64,000 bases of DNA, from assembly GCA_026168455.1 (NCBI GenBank), contig CM047426.1:47873589-47937588 (forward strand), read 5' to 3'. The position numbers and the translations under genes were made by a program. Source of the DNA: Theocolax elegans. Its lineage: Eukaryota > Arthropoda > Insecta > Hymenoptera > Cerocephalidae. The notes under the pieces are model-generated. The model ran no database searches. It was not told where the DNA came from and worked only from the letters and a program-made list of their open reading frames with translations. Shown piece by piece: positions 1 through 10,936 of this stretch (the stretch's first letter is position 1; each line of letters starts with the position of its first letter).

Positions 1-176
1 GTACTAACACCCTATAGAAGTGTGTCTGTGTGTGCATGCGCGTCTGAGAGCCAGTACAGCTGCCAAGCAACGCCGCACAGACGTTTTGATATCGTAGTGT
101 ACATTTTTGAATGTTTGATTGAGCTATTTCATTTTTTTGCACAAGTTTTTGCACAAGTTTTTTTTCAACGATCAGC
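1..176 (+). other. Leader of the Mutator-like element
   Basis: Non-coding stretch before the MULE transposase start at 177. It contains a GT/GC alternating tract (about 20-45) and T-rich runs just before the ATG. No promoter motif can be assigned with confidence. Confidence 0.3.
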
Positions 177-1998
177 ATGTCTTCGAAGAGAACGTACAGT
201 GACCAAAAAACCACTCGTGGAGGAAGCAACAGCGCGAAAAGGCCGAAAATTTCGAATCGACGCCCGAGCTGGAGAAGCCAAGCCTGAAAAGCGTCAGTAC
301 GTCAGCCAAAAAATTATCGGATGTTAATTTCGATGATTTTAAAGTGAAAGAAGACTTTGGTTATCGAATCTTGAACTTTTTGGCAGTATTCTCTGCAATA
401 TCCAAAGCTGTGGTGTGCAAAAAGTGCAACTTAGATGTCACATTTAGCGAAACTGGAAAACGAAGCTTGGGTTTCAAGCTTGCGATTTCTTGCAAAAAAT
501 GCGACGAAATCAATATTCCTAGTTGTCCTTTCATTGACAAAGGATACGATATTAATCGCAGAATTGTGCTTGTCATGCGATTGCTAGGAGTCGGATTGAG
601 TGGCATTATCAAGTTATGTGCGTTCATGGATCTTCCACGGCCCATTTTCCAATCATTTTATGATGCAGTTGTGAAAAAAATTGCTGTTGAAGCCGAAGCT
701 GTTTGCAATCTCAGCATGAAAATTGCAGATAAAAAAGAAAATAAAAAAACTGAAAATCAAAGTGGAATTACTGTATCTGGCGATGGTTCGTAGAGGAAAC
801 GTGGTTTTTCATCTCTGTACGGACCTTTTTCACTTACTGGCTGGCATACTGGCAAAGTAGTTGATATTTTAGTGAAATCTAAATACTGCAAAGCTTGCGA
901 ATTTTGCAGCTGCATTACTGTATCTGGCGATGGTTCGTGGAGGAAACGTGGTTTTTCATCTCTGTACGGACTTGTTTCACTTATCCGCTGGCATACTGAC
1001 AAAGTAGTTGATGTTTTAGTAAAATCTAAATATTGCAAAGCTTGCGAATTTTGGAAAAGATGGAAGCGGACGCCGTCATCGAAATGTTCGAGCGCTTAGA
1101 ATCTTTGCATAATTTGAAGTATGCAGATTACGAGGGCGACGGAGAATCTAAAACCTTCAAAGGAATTGTAGATTCTGAACCCTACAAAGAGTTTATCGTA
1201 CAGAAAAGAGAATGCATCGTTCATGTGCAGAAGCAGATGGGCTCTTTTCTCCGTAATTTGAAGAAGCAAACAAAAGGACTTGGAGGAAATGGCAAGCTTA
1301 CTGGTAAGCTCATAGACGAATTGGCATTTTATAGGAGTTACGATACTGTATGAAAAATGCGAAATGAAATCTACCAACGCTGGACCATAAATTATCGATC
1401 GACGATCAACCGTGGCACGAAAGATGCCCGCCCGGAGAGAATTCATGGTGCGCTTGGCAAAAAGCTCAAGCGACTGGGCAGGACTTTACGCATAAACCGG
1501 CTCTTTCTTAAACGGTTTATAAAGCGATTTTGCCATTGTACGAAGAACTCAGCCGAGATAAATTGCTTACTCGTTTCTTAGGCGGCTTCACGCAAAATAG
1601 CAACGAAAGTTTTATGCAACGGTTTGGTCCATAGCTCCAAAAACATTTTTCAGTGGCAAATATGTGCTTGATACTGCAGTATATATTGCTACAAGTATTT
1701 ACAACGATGCATTGTTCAGTGTATTGAAGCTGATGGAACATCTGGGCTAAATGATCGGACCGAATTGCTACAATTTTTGCGTGGAGGCGGACGCTCGTCG
1801 CATCAAATTTTCCGAGCGATCGTTGACCAACGGTGCCAGAGAGGCCTGCATGTCCATAAAATCTGCAAGGAGGGAAGAGGAAGAGTCCGACATCAACAGA
1901 GGCGGCTAGATGTACGGCACAGGCATCGCAGATCAGAGGTAAACAAAAATTGCAACGGTTTCAATGTTACGAAAACTTCAAACGCGTTTATCTCATAA
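177..1998 (+). pseudogene. Mutator-like transposase (MULE), broken
   Basis: Remnant of a DDE transposase of the arthropod Mutator-like domain family, which cuts and moves its own element. The ATG at 177 opens a basic, Ser-rich N-terminus. A frameshift near 280-310 leads into a readable block (344-780) with the zinc-binding pairs CKKC and SCKKC and the motif LPRPIFQSFYD. The motif ITVSGDGSW, which should hold the first catalytic Asp, follows at about 915. Further on come GDGESKTFKG, HVQKQMG and KLTGKLIDE (1130-1320), then in a third frame CPPGENSWCAWQ (about 1420-1450) and FLGGFTQNSNESF (1575-1615). At least four frame changes and several stops (783, 1351, after 1500, after 1630) rule out a working protein. 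The family name rests on motif order recalled from related proteins; a profile search would settle it. The end at 1998 is approximate. Confidence 0.8.
767..1052 (+). repeat. 147 bp in-frame tandem duplication inside the MULE transposase
   Basis: Bases 767-913 and 914-1052 are two copies of one segment, offset by 147 bp (49 codons, so the frame is kept). Each copy carries the ITVSGDGS motif and the following KRGFSSLYG block. The first copy has a TAG where the second has TGG (Trp). The copies differ by only a few substitutions, so the duplication is fairly young. Confidence 0.85.
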
Positions 1999-2871
1999 CT
2001 GTTTTTTTCAAATCGGGTGTACTCGTAGCTTCAAAACTATTGCATGGATCGACTTCAAATTTTTACAGTAGCTTCATATATATATTCTCCTCCGACGTAC
2101 GTAGCCGTTTTTTTATATTTTGAAAATTACTTGCTTTATTTTAGTCGAAAATTCATACTTTTTGTTAATATATGCACAGTTTCTACAAAAATCGAAAAAA
2201 AAGAAAAATCCTACGTATTTCGATAGCTATTAGTATGTAGTTTCAAAAAAATTTTGGATTTTTGTTCCAGCTCTCACAGTTGCCGAGAAATGGGTACGCC
2301 CGCGGAGCGTCTTCAAAAAAACATTGTATCGAAGATCCGCTGTGGCGCCGCCGTTTTGCACGAAATCAATAATAAAAAAATTATTTTTTATACTTCAATA
2401 TATGTTGAATAAACCCTGTAAATTTCAATACAATCCCTTTTCCCATAATCCCATGAAAAATCCGCAAAATTACACCTTTTTTCGGCCTCTGGAGTGGTGT
2501 TTTTTTTTTTTATGTTATTTAACGTCGCTCTATTTATGCTGCCAGGGCTAATCAGCGACGGAGGTGAACGGTGTGTCTGTAAACAAAGCACATGTAGTTG
2601 AAACAGTGGTGCTTGTGTCCATCGGAAGATATCATCGGTCACTGTAATTAGTCTAATAATTACAGTTTCCTGTCCTCCCGATGGAACCACCGCGATCCTC
2701 TTTACATCTTCGCGTCCCTAACGTTCCCTATAGTTCAGATGTCCGTGCCTCTCATGCACTAACAAGTGCACGAAACGCACGCGCACCTGAATTGGCGTCA
2801 CATTATAGTGACACGCCGAGCCACTGAGTCGCGGTGTTCGAAAAATGCACATGAAAAAATTTTCAGAGGTA
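1999..2871. other. No gene recognised; decayed 3' part of the MULE and unassigned sequence
   Basis: Up to about 2370 the sequence may continue the transposase reading frame in broken form. From 2370 to 2871 I see T-rich runs (about 2500-2515), a near-palindrome around 2650 and short open frames under 110 codons with no recognisable motif. Confidence 0.4.
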
Positions 2872-2942
2872 CACGTCTGGTATCGAACCCACGACCCTCG
2901 GTGTGAGAGTCGGGAGCTCTACCCATGAGCCACCGCGGCTCT
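2872..2942 (-). tRNA. tRNA-like sequence (pseudogene or SINE head)
   Basis: On the minus strand the segment has a good A-box-like sequence (TGGCTCATGGG) with a D-stem GCTC/GAGC and a B-box-like GGTTCGATACC, the internal RNA polymerase III promoter boxes. The anticodon stem pairs poorly and the acceptor stem does not close, so it is not a functional tRNA. The CTCTCAC stretch resembles the anticodon region of tRNA-Glu. A tRNA-derived SINE head is the alternative. Confidence 0.5.
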
Positions 2943-3013
2943 CAAGAGTGGTGTTAACTCTTAACCAAATCGAACACATTTGGACTCATTTTCTTACTTA
3001 ATAAACTTCATGA

Positions 3014-4399
3014 GAAATGAAAAGAGCGAAAAATTTTACGTTCAAAAATGTATAATATTGGGATTTAACGGTCATTTGAAGGTAGACCAGCAAATTTTAT
3101 TCGCCCTACGTAAATATTTCAGAAACCACTGATTTTTGTTCTAGATTATTAATTAGGTCTAAAAAACAATTCCTGTTCAGTAACTTTCCACTTTCAGTTG
3201 GAATGGTTAAATGGTACAACCGAGAAAACTCATGATACCCAGCTGCTCAAGGCGAGGTAAGAAGTCCGCCCATTCAAGAGGGGCTTGTGTGAACCCAACT
3301 AGTTAACTTAACTGTTACAACAGATGTACAAACAGTTGTCCACATTCTTGGATCCACATAATAATTCTTTGACGGAAGTGCAGATGGACTCGATGTAATA
3401 TTTTAACCGTAATAGATTTGAAGGTTCTCCTTATTCTATCTTGCATATTCTCTGTGGTTCTTCGAGCTTTAATTAGCAAAAAGTTGATCTTTTACAGCGC
3501 CCCGTAAAACAAAAATCCATCGTTGTTAGATCTGGTGATCGAGCTGGCTATTCATATACTTCGTTGCCAATGCCAATCCATCGATGTGTTCAAGAATGCT
3601 GTAACTGGTCGTGTACAGCGTGCTGGTGCTCCGTTTTGTCGAAACCACATGATTTGTGTCAAGGCAATGGGAACCTCTTCTAATAAAGCTGGTACTTCAT
3701 TCTGCAGAATATTCAAATAGAAAGGACCATTCAAACAATTCTTATAAAAAAATGGCTCGATCACATTATTTCCGATTTTAACTCCCCATACATTCATGAC
3801 CAGCATTTCTGGATACGATAACCTCTTTTCCAATGAGGATTTACACGGGAATAGTAATGGACATTATGTAGATTAACACCTCTCATATTATCAAATTTCG
3901 CCTCATGTGTAAATAAACATTTGTTAAAAAAGAAAGGATCTTGATTTATTCAATTAACTGCCCATCTGCAAAAATTTACAAGTATTTGATAATCTCCTAT
4001 TTCAAGACCATGACTGATTCGGAAATGATAAGGATAAAATTTGTAATTTTTTAAAATGCGGTTAACTGTTGGTCTAGGAATGTTGGAGGGGTCAAAATGG
4101 CATTTAAATCGATTTGAACAGAAACGTGCACAGAGGGGTGGTTAGGATCGCTGTACACGTTGCGATGGTTGGTTTTACGGAGAAGCGTATTAAGGGAATT
4201 TATCTGTTACGACTCAATTTCTTTAACTAGGCACATGTCTTTGCCTAGACAACTTTTGTTTGGAGAGTTTATCTCAGAAATACTTTGCTTCTGAAATACT
4301 TAGGTTGGACAAATAAAATTTGCTGGTCGATCTTCAAATTACCTTGAAATCCGAATGTTAGACCTTTCTGAACGTAAAATGTTCCGCTCTTTCCATTTC
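3014..4399 (-). mobile_element. Tc1/mariner-type DNA transposon, decayed
   Basis: An imperfect inverted repeat of about 110 bp bounds the element: 3014-3125 pairs with 4285-4399, sharing for example a 17-base block containing CCAGCAAATTTTAT and the outer AAAGAGCG. The transposase remnant lies between on the minus strand. A size of 1.39 kb fits a Tc1/mariner (IS630) element. I could not define a clean TA target duplication. Bases 3137-4635 recur at 5637-7133, but that second copy lacks the 3014-3125 terminus because it starts just inside it. Confidence 0.7.
3540..4155 (-). pseudogene. DDE transposase of the Tc1/mariner type, inactivated
   Basis: Minus-strand remnant of a DDE_3-type transposase. 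The N-terminal half shows an HTH-like IPRPTVNRILK and KFYPYHF (about 4000-4110). The middle has LFTHEAKFDN and RGVNLHNVHYYSR (3860-3930). The C-terminal half has WGVKIGNNVIEPFFY, FLQNE-like LNILQNEVP, and WFRQNGAPAR (3625-3810). In relatives these blocks read FTDEA and Q(D/H)DGAP; here the first Asp is His and the second is Asn, so two of three catalytic acids are gone. Frameshifts near 3835-3850 and 3925-3950 and an internal stop also break it. A near-identical copy follows at 6040-6655. Confidence 0.75.
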
Positions 4400-4631
4400 C
4401 GGGGTCAAAAATAGGGGTTCTCATTTAAAGAAATTACTTTAACCTTGAAATGATCTTGAAAGTCGAACTCAAGGTCAAAGTCATTGATACCATAATGTTA
4501 CCCCTTGTGAATCCTACGTCTTTTGTTTGAAACATTTTCGATTGAAGTAAGATTTTTACCTTTCTTTAGGCGGGGCGTTAAAATGAGTCTCCTTGTGTAT
4601 AAAAGAAGTATTTTGATCATTGACCCAATCA

Positions 4632-5636
4632 TTAACCCATTTCCTCCCAAAATGTCCATTTTGGCCATCAACTTTCAACAACTTATTGCTATTAGTTTTC
4701 GCAACTCCCAAAAAATGCTAAAGCCATATTCCACTATTTTCGAGGTCGCTCTATCGATTCATGCCATTTAGAAAACGGAAAAATAATTTCCAGCCCCCGA
4801 ATTTTCCATTTTAAAAAAAAAAGCTTGTTTTTAAGGATTTTTTTTCAAAAAGTGCAATTTACAGTGCTTAATGCACTTAGAAATTTAGTAAAATGAATGA
4901 AAACAGGGAGGTCGAGTCCAGTGTATAGAGTTATGCTATTTGGATATTTTATTTTTTCGTCTAAGGGTTGTAAAACCACTCCTAATAGGACAATTTGACA
5001 AGAACTAAGGTTGAATATGTATATTCACATATACACATATGCGTATGGATGTTTATGTTTTGAGGGCGCTGATTCGATTTTAAGTCAATATAGGAATTCA
5101 AGATGGCGGACCCATATGGTGATCGATAGATTTGATTTCGCGTATTTATTTCAAGCTCTTTCGGATTGTTGTTGACGAATGCAAGGTCAAACTGCAACAT
5201 TCAAATTCGTAAATTCAAAATGGCAGATTCAGTTTGGCGCCTATTTTTTCGAATTGTCAGTTCTTAAATTTTTTTCGACGTCTTTAGCCAGTATGTAAGT
5301 ATACTGTTACCGATTCTCACCGCGAGGAAGGTAGACATGTATCGAGAAATCATTTTACTTTTTTTGTTTTTTTTTTTGTTTTATTCTTTTTTTTACTTTT
5401 TTGATTTTGTTTTTTTTCTTTTTTAATTTTACGAAAATACATTCTAAAATTTGACATAAAATTGTAATTGGCGGACCAAAAACCCGAACACCAAGCCTTC
5501 TCCTATAGTACAAAACTTGAAATTTGAAAAAAAAATGGTCGCCATATTGATAGGCCATATTGAAGACATGCTTTATAATTGTGTAGTTCTGAATTTATGA
5601 CGTTGGATTCATCATCAACAATCCGAAAGAGATTCC
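4632..5636. mobile_element. TTAA-inserting (piggyBac-like) element, left part
   Basis: The segment starts at a TTAA (4632-4635) followed by CCCATTTCCTCCCAAA. About 520 bp of it recur inverted at 9244-9762, ending GGGAGGAAATGG-TTAA. TTAA target use and a CCC/GGG terminus are typical of piggyBac elements. There is no transposase in the segment, so it is probably non-autonomous. It includes a T-rich tract at 5358-5430 and a shorter internal inverted repeat (about 5160-5180 against 5615-5630, CTTTCGGATTGTTG). It is cut off at 5636, where the step-back copy begins. Confidence 0.7.
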
Positions 5637-6039
5637 TGTTCTAGATTATTAATTAGGTCTAAAAAACAATTCCTGTTCAGTAACTTTCCACTTTCAGTTG
5701 GAATGGTTAAATGGTACAACCGAGAAAACTCATGATACCCAGCTGCTCAAGGCGAGGTAAGAAGTCCGCCCATTCAAGAGGGGCTTGTGTGAACCCAACT
5801 AGTTAACTTAACTGTTACAACAGATGTACAAACAGTTGTCCACATTCTTGGATCCACATAATAATTCTTTGACGGAAGTGCAGATGGACTCGATGTAATA
5901 TTTTAACCGTAATAGATTTGAAGGTTCTCCTTATTCTATCTTGCATATTCTCTGTGGTTCTTCGAGCTTTAATTAGCAAAAAGTTGATCTTTTACAGCGC
6001 CCCGTAAAACAAAAATCCATCGTTGTTAGATCTGGTGAT

Positions 6040-6655
6040 CGAGCTGGCTATTCATATACTTCGTTGCCAATGCCAATCCATCGATGTGTTCAAGAATGCT
6101 GTAACTGGTCGTGTACAGCGTGCTGGTGCTCCGTTTTGTCGAAACCACATGATTTGTGTCAAGGCAATGGGAACCTCTTCTAATAAAGCTGGTACTTCAT
6201 TCTGCAGAATATTCAAATAGAAAGGACCATTCAAAACAATTCTTATAAAAAAATGGCTCGATCACATTATTTCCGATTTTAACTCCCCATACATTCATGA
6301 CCAGCATTTCTGGATACGATAACCTCTTTTCCAATGAGGATTTACACGGGAATAGTAATGGACATTATGTAGATTAACACCTCTCATATTATCAAATTTC
6401 GCCTCATGTGTAAATAAACATTGTTAAAAAAGAAAGGATCTTGATTTATTCAATTAACTGCCCATCTGCAAAATTTACAAGTATTTGATAATCTCCTATT
6501 TCAAGACCATGACTGATTCGGAAATGATAAGGATAAAATTTGTAATTTTTTAAAATGCGGTTAACTGTTGGTCTAGGAATGTTGGAGGGGTCAAATGGCA
6601 TTAAATCGATTTGAACAGAAACGTGCACAGAGGGGTGGTTAGGATCGCTGTACAC
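6040..6655 (-). pseudogene. Second copy of the Tc1/mariner-type transposase remnant
   Basis: Near-identical repeat of the remnant at 3540-4155, with the same His and Asn replacements at catalytic positions. The N-terminal block is open for 69 codons here because two single-base indels seen in the first copy (near 3967 and 4095) are absent. Such frame-altering one-base differences between otherwise identical copies look like sequencing or assembly error. Confidence 0.75.
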
Positions 6656-7129
6656 GTTGCGATGGTTGGTTTTACGGAGAAGCGTATTAAGGGAATTTAT
6701 CTGTTACGACTCAATTTCTTTAACTAGGCACATGTCTTTGCCTAGACAACTTTTGTTTGGAGAGTTTATCTCAGAAATACTTTGCTTCTGAAATACTTAG
6801 GTTGGACAAATAAAATTTGCTGGTCGATCTTCAAATTACCTTGAAATCCGAATGTTAGACCTTTCTGAACGTAAAATGTTCCGCTCTTTCCATTTCCGGG
6901 GTCAAAAATAGGGGTTCTCATTTAAAGAAATTACTTTAACCTTGAAATGATCTTGAAAGTCGAACTCAAGGTCAAAGTCATTGATACCATAATGTTACCC
7001 CTTGTGAATCCTACGTCTTTTGTTTGAAACATTTTTCGATTGAAGTAAGATTTTTACCTTTCTTTAGGCGGGGCGTTAAAATGAGTCTCCTTGTGTATAA
7101 AAGAAGTATTTTGATCATTGACCCAATCA

Positions 7130-7133
7130 TTAA
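7130..7133. other. Empty TTAA target site (uninserted allele or paralogue)
   Basis: The left flank ending CCCAATCA meets a single TTAA and then directly AACAGATTTTTG, which is the right flank found after the element's right end at 9763. The locus is therefore present here without the insertion seen at 4632-9762. Confidence 0.85.
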
Positions 7134-7502
7134 AACAGATTTTTGATTTAACCACATAAAAAGTACAGTAATATAGTATATTATGACACTGTTGTGTGAG
7201 ATGGTTTTCTACCTTACTCGAGGTTGTTCGCACGAGCGAAGCGAGGAGGACATCGAGAAAGGTAAAAAAACATCTTCCACAATAGTTTCATACGATATTT
7301 TATAACATTAGAACCTCAAAATCTGAAATGAAAGTGGGATTTTGAGGTTGAAATGTTATAAAAAATTTTGTTATATACTGATAAAATATTGCATATCTAT
7401 ATTATTTTTTCTATAGCAACGATGAAGAGCCGTTTGTAAGCCACTCTTGTAAGCCATTTAAACCTTAAATAGTGAAATTCAGCAATTCTGCTCCGGATGG
7501 CA

Positions 7503-7734
7503 ACGTGGGTGAAACTAAACGAGCTCTTAAGGAACGTATTAATGAACATAAAAAACCACGAAATCCTGAATCAGTAGTTAATTTACATATCAAACAAAAA
7601 AAGCATGAATTTCATTTTGATAATGTTAAAATTTAGACACTAAAAAAGATATAAAAAGCGATAAATATCTGAGATGCTCTACATTAATAGTAATAAATAG
7701 ACAATTAATAAAAAAGAAGATACTTTTATGTTAA
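7503..7734 (+). pseudogene. GIY-YIG endonuclease fragment of a Penelope-like element, copy 1
   Basis: Fragment of the C-terminal endonuclease of a PLE, the nicking domain that primes insertion. It shows GETKRALKERINEHK, corresponding to the GQTKRALKDRIREHK block of the PLE fragment at 56.1-56.4 kb, then SVVNLHIKQKKHEFHFDNVKI. The GIY-YIG start itself is missing. A one-base deletion near 7633 shifts the frame relative to the copy at 10130. It lies upstream of the gypsy gag and is not part of it. Confidence 0.65.
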
Positions 7735-8307
7735 GTAGTGTATACAAAAATATTCTGCAATCAATCTGGAGTGTTGTTAGATACATTTTGTATGTAAAGT
7801 CTTTTGCTGTTTTCTGCGAATTATGTATCTCATCTTAACTTATACATCTTATATGTATGTTTATACTGATCGTAACAGAAACTGACACAAAACGGACCTG
7901 AAATTCTTGGTTTTGGATTACAATTTTCACAGGTACGGTATAATAATTATTCAAATTTTTTATTTTTACTACATTTGTATGTATCAAGATATAAATAAAA
8001 ATAGTAAAAAAATTTAGGAAATGTTTATTAATTATTTTAATAAATTATATTTTAGAGAAGTTAAAAATTTAATTATTTGTTAATTATGTATTATTTATCA
8101 AATTTCAAATAGGTGTGCTTAATTTTTTTTTCTTGTATTTATAGAGGGAAAAGAATTCATTCTTCAACTTAGTGGCCCAATCGTTTTATTATTTAAAGCA
8201 TTTAATAATTTGCAGAAAACCATATCTTGCACAGGTGAAGCGAAAAGCGACTCAGATTTTTTTTTGTGTAAATTAGCGTAGCGGTAAGTAATTTTATTCA
8301 GATTAAA
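7735..8307. other. AT-rich stretch before gypsy gag; no 5' LTR
   Basis: About 570 bp of AT-rich sequence with no open frame of note. None of it matches the 3' end of the LTR seen at 22591-23653, so the gypsy element lacks a recognisable 5' LTR here. The same sequence recurs at about 10364-10936 and 13400-13975. Confidence 0.6.
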
Positions 8308-9243
8308 ATGGCGGAATCGATGACCACGCAAGTCGATCAGTAGATGGGTACGCAATCCAGCTAACAGATCCAGGAGCACTTGGAGTCGTTAGAGATGCGT
8401 ACAGACGGCTCTGTATATAGAAAAGCCGAACGACTTTAACAGTGGTTGTTGGGTAATTATACGGCTCAAGAGTTCGCAGCCAAGACAGACTCAAATGAGG
8501 ATCGTGTCAGGCGGAACAGGCGGAGGACAGGTTGGTTTAAGTCCATGGCTGCCCAGAATCCGGAGATTCCGGACCCGGATTCTGACCCAGATGTAGTAGA
8601 GGTGCTACAGAGGACTCTCGCTCTAGAAGTAGATGATACGGACGAGCGAGAGGAAGATGGCAGGTCGGACACCTCTGGCCAAGAAACCGACAAGGAGGAA
8701 GGGATAACTTTGGTATCCGATACTGGCGCTCAGTTCGAGATACCAAAAAATTTTGCTTCGATGTTAGCGGAGCAAATAAGCGAATTATCCACCTTGACGG
8801 AACTGGTTAAGGAGCTGGAAGCACAGATGCACACCGTCCACAGCAAGTTGGACTTGCCAAGCGGTGCACAAGCCTCCAGCACAAACACAATCCGGGAGCC
8901 AAACCAACATGTCCAGTTCCAGGACACCTATACGTGTTATATCTTGGACGAGACGGACAGCAGACCACAACACGTGCAGGTAGAGCCTGAGTGGTTTCAA
9001 GCATCTCATGCAGATGCTGGAGGAGCTTGGGAGAGGGGTGACACACGGAGACCGAGACAGCCTTCACGTTCAAGCTCTCCCTACCCTAATCTGCAGAACT
9101 TTTACGAGTCCAGCCAATCAGCGTCGAGATCGGCCGGGACAACCACGCGATGTTGGTGCGGTGGTTCGTAAGTGGGGAGTCCGATTCTCTGGCGACAAAA
9201 GCCAGCGTATCGATGCCTTCATTGCGAGAGTCGAAGATTGTAG
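8308..9243 (+). pseudogene. Gypsy-like gag, copy 1, truncated
   Basis: Start of the gag region of a Ty3/gypsy retrotransposon (Metaviridae), the structural protein of its particle. ATG at 8308 (MAESMTTQVDQ) is followed by stops within the first 25 codons, then SLEMRTDGSVYRK, an acidic stretch (DPDSDPDVVEVLQ) and KNFASMLAEQISEL, a probable coiled coil. A frameshift occurs near 9143. The copy ends at 9243 where unrelated inverted-repeat sequence begins. Copies 2 (10937) and 3 (13976) share the block but differ by single-base indels that open and close different frames. Confidence 0.75.
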
Positions 9244-9762
9244 TTTGAAAAAAATACGCGAAATCACAAATTATCAGTCGCCATATTGGGTCCGCCATCT
9301 TGAATTCCTATATTTAACTAAAAATCGAAATCAGCGCCTCAAAAACATAAACATCCATACGCTATGTGTATATGTGATAATACATATTCAACCTTAGTTA
9401 TTGTCAATTGTCCTATTTAGGGGTGGTTTACAACCCTTAGACGAAAAAATAAAATATCCAAATAGCATAACTCTATACCTGGACCTCGACCTCCCTGTTT
9501 TCATTCATTTTCTAAATTCTAAGTGCATTAAGCACTGTAAATTGCACTTTTTTGAAAAAAAATCCTTAAAACAAGCTTTTTTTTAAAATGGAAAATTCGG
9601 GGGCTGGAAATTATTTTCCGTTTTTCTAAATGGCATGAATCGATAGAGCGACCTCGAAATAGTGGAATATGGCTTAGCATTTTTTGGGAGTTGTGAAAAC
9701 AAATAGCAATAAGCTGTTGAAAGTTGATGGCCAAATGGACATTTTTGGGAGGAAATGGTTAA
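9244..9762. mobile_element. TTAA-inserting element, right arm
   Basis: Inverted copy (roughly 90 percent identical by eye) of 4632-5160, ending in GGGAGGAAATGG and TTAA (9759-9762). The sequence after it, AAACAGATTTTTG, is the same right flank as at 7134. Its inner edge coincides with the break in gag at 9243, so the middle of the element is missing or displaced. Confidence 0.7.
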
Positions 9763-10129
9763 AAACAGATTTTTGATTTAACCACATAAAAAGTACAGTA
9801 ATATAGTATATTATGACACTGTTGTGTGAGATGGTTTTCTACCTTACTCGAGGTTGTTCGCACGAGCGAAGCGAGGAGGACATCGAGAAAGGTAAAAAAA
9901 CATCTTCCACAATAGTTTCATACGATATTTTATAACATTAGAACCTCAAAATCTGAAATGAAAGTGGGATTTTGAGGTTGAAATGTTATAAAAAATTTTG
10001 TTATACTGATAAAATATTGCATATCTATATTATTTTTTCTATAGCAACGATGAAGAGCCGTTTGTAAGCCACTCTTGTAAGCCATTTAAACCTTAAATAG
10101 TGAAATTCAGCAATTCTGCTCCGGATGGC

Positions 10130-10363
10130 AACGTGGGTGAAACTAAACGAGCTCTTAAGGAACGTATTAATGAACATAAAAAACCACGAAATCCTGAATC
10201 AGTAGTTAATTTACATATCAAACAAAAAAAGCATGAATTTCATTTTGATAATGTTAAAATTTTAGACACTAAAAAAGATATAAAAAGCGATAAATATCTG
10301 AGATGCTCTACATTAATAGTAATAAATAGACAATTAATAAAAAAGAAGATACTTTTATGTTAA
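10130..10363 (+). pseudogene. GIY-YIG endonuclease fragment of a Penelope-like element, copy 2
   Basis: Repeat of the fragment at 7503, here uninterrupted to the stop at 10363. Motifs are GETKRALKERINEHK, ESVVNLHIKQ and FDNVKILDTKKDIK. The YIG motif is not preserved (NVGE in its place). The second half appears a third time at 13321-13400, cut at the junction. Confidence 0.65.
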
Positions 10364-10936
10364 GTAGTGTATACAAAAATATTCTGCAATCAATCTGGAG
10401 TGTTGTTAGATACATTTTGTATGTAAAGTCTTTTGCTGTTTTCTGCGAATTATGTATCTCATCTTAACTTATACATCTTATATGTATGTTTATACTGATC
10501 GTAACAGAAACTGACACAAAACGGACCTGAAATTCTTGGTTTTGGATTACAATTTTCACAGGTACGGTATAATAATTATTCAAATTTTTTATTTTTACTA
10601 CATTTGTATGTATCAAGATATAAATAAAAATAGTAAAAAAATTTAGGAAATGTTTATTAATTATTTTAATAAATTATATTTTAGAGAAGTTAAAAATTTA
10701 ATTATTTGTTAATTATGTATTATTTATCAAATTTCAAATAGGTGTGCTTAATTTTTTTTTCTTGTATTTATAGAGGGAAAAGAATTCATTCTTCAACTTA
10801 GTGGCCCAATCGTTTTATTATTTAAAGCATTTAATAATTTGCAGAAAACCATATCTTGCACAGGTGAAGCGAAAAGCGACTCAGATTTTTTTTTGTGTAA
10901 ATTAGCGTAGCGGTAAGTAATTTTATTCAGATTAAA

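Larger units (their letters stand above)
3137..7133. repeat. Step-back duplication 1: 3137-4635 repeated at 5637-7133
   Basis: The second copy is offset by 2500 bp and nearly identical, with single-base indels (for example AAACA versus AAAACA near 3737/6236). After 4635 the first copy enters a TTAA-type element. At the same point the second copy runs straight on into the sequence that follows that element. Bases 4400-4631 and 6900-7129 hold no gene that I recognise. Confidence 0.95.

Noticed and set aside
8466..9073. Several minus-strand open frames of 65-90 codons opposite gag (also at 11172-12107 and 14159-15137)
   Set aside because: Shadows of the gag frame; no motif, and broken by the same indels.
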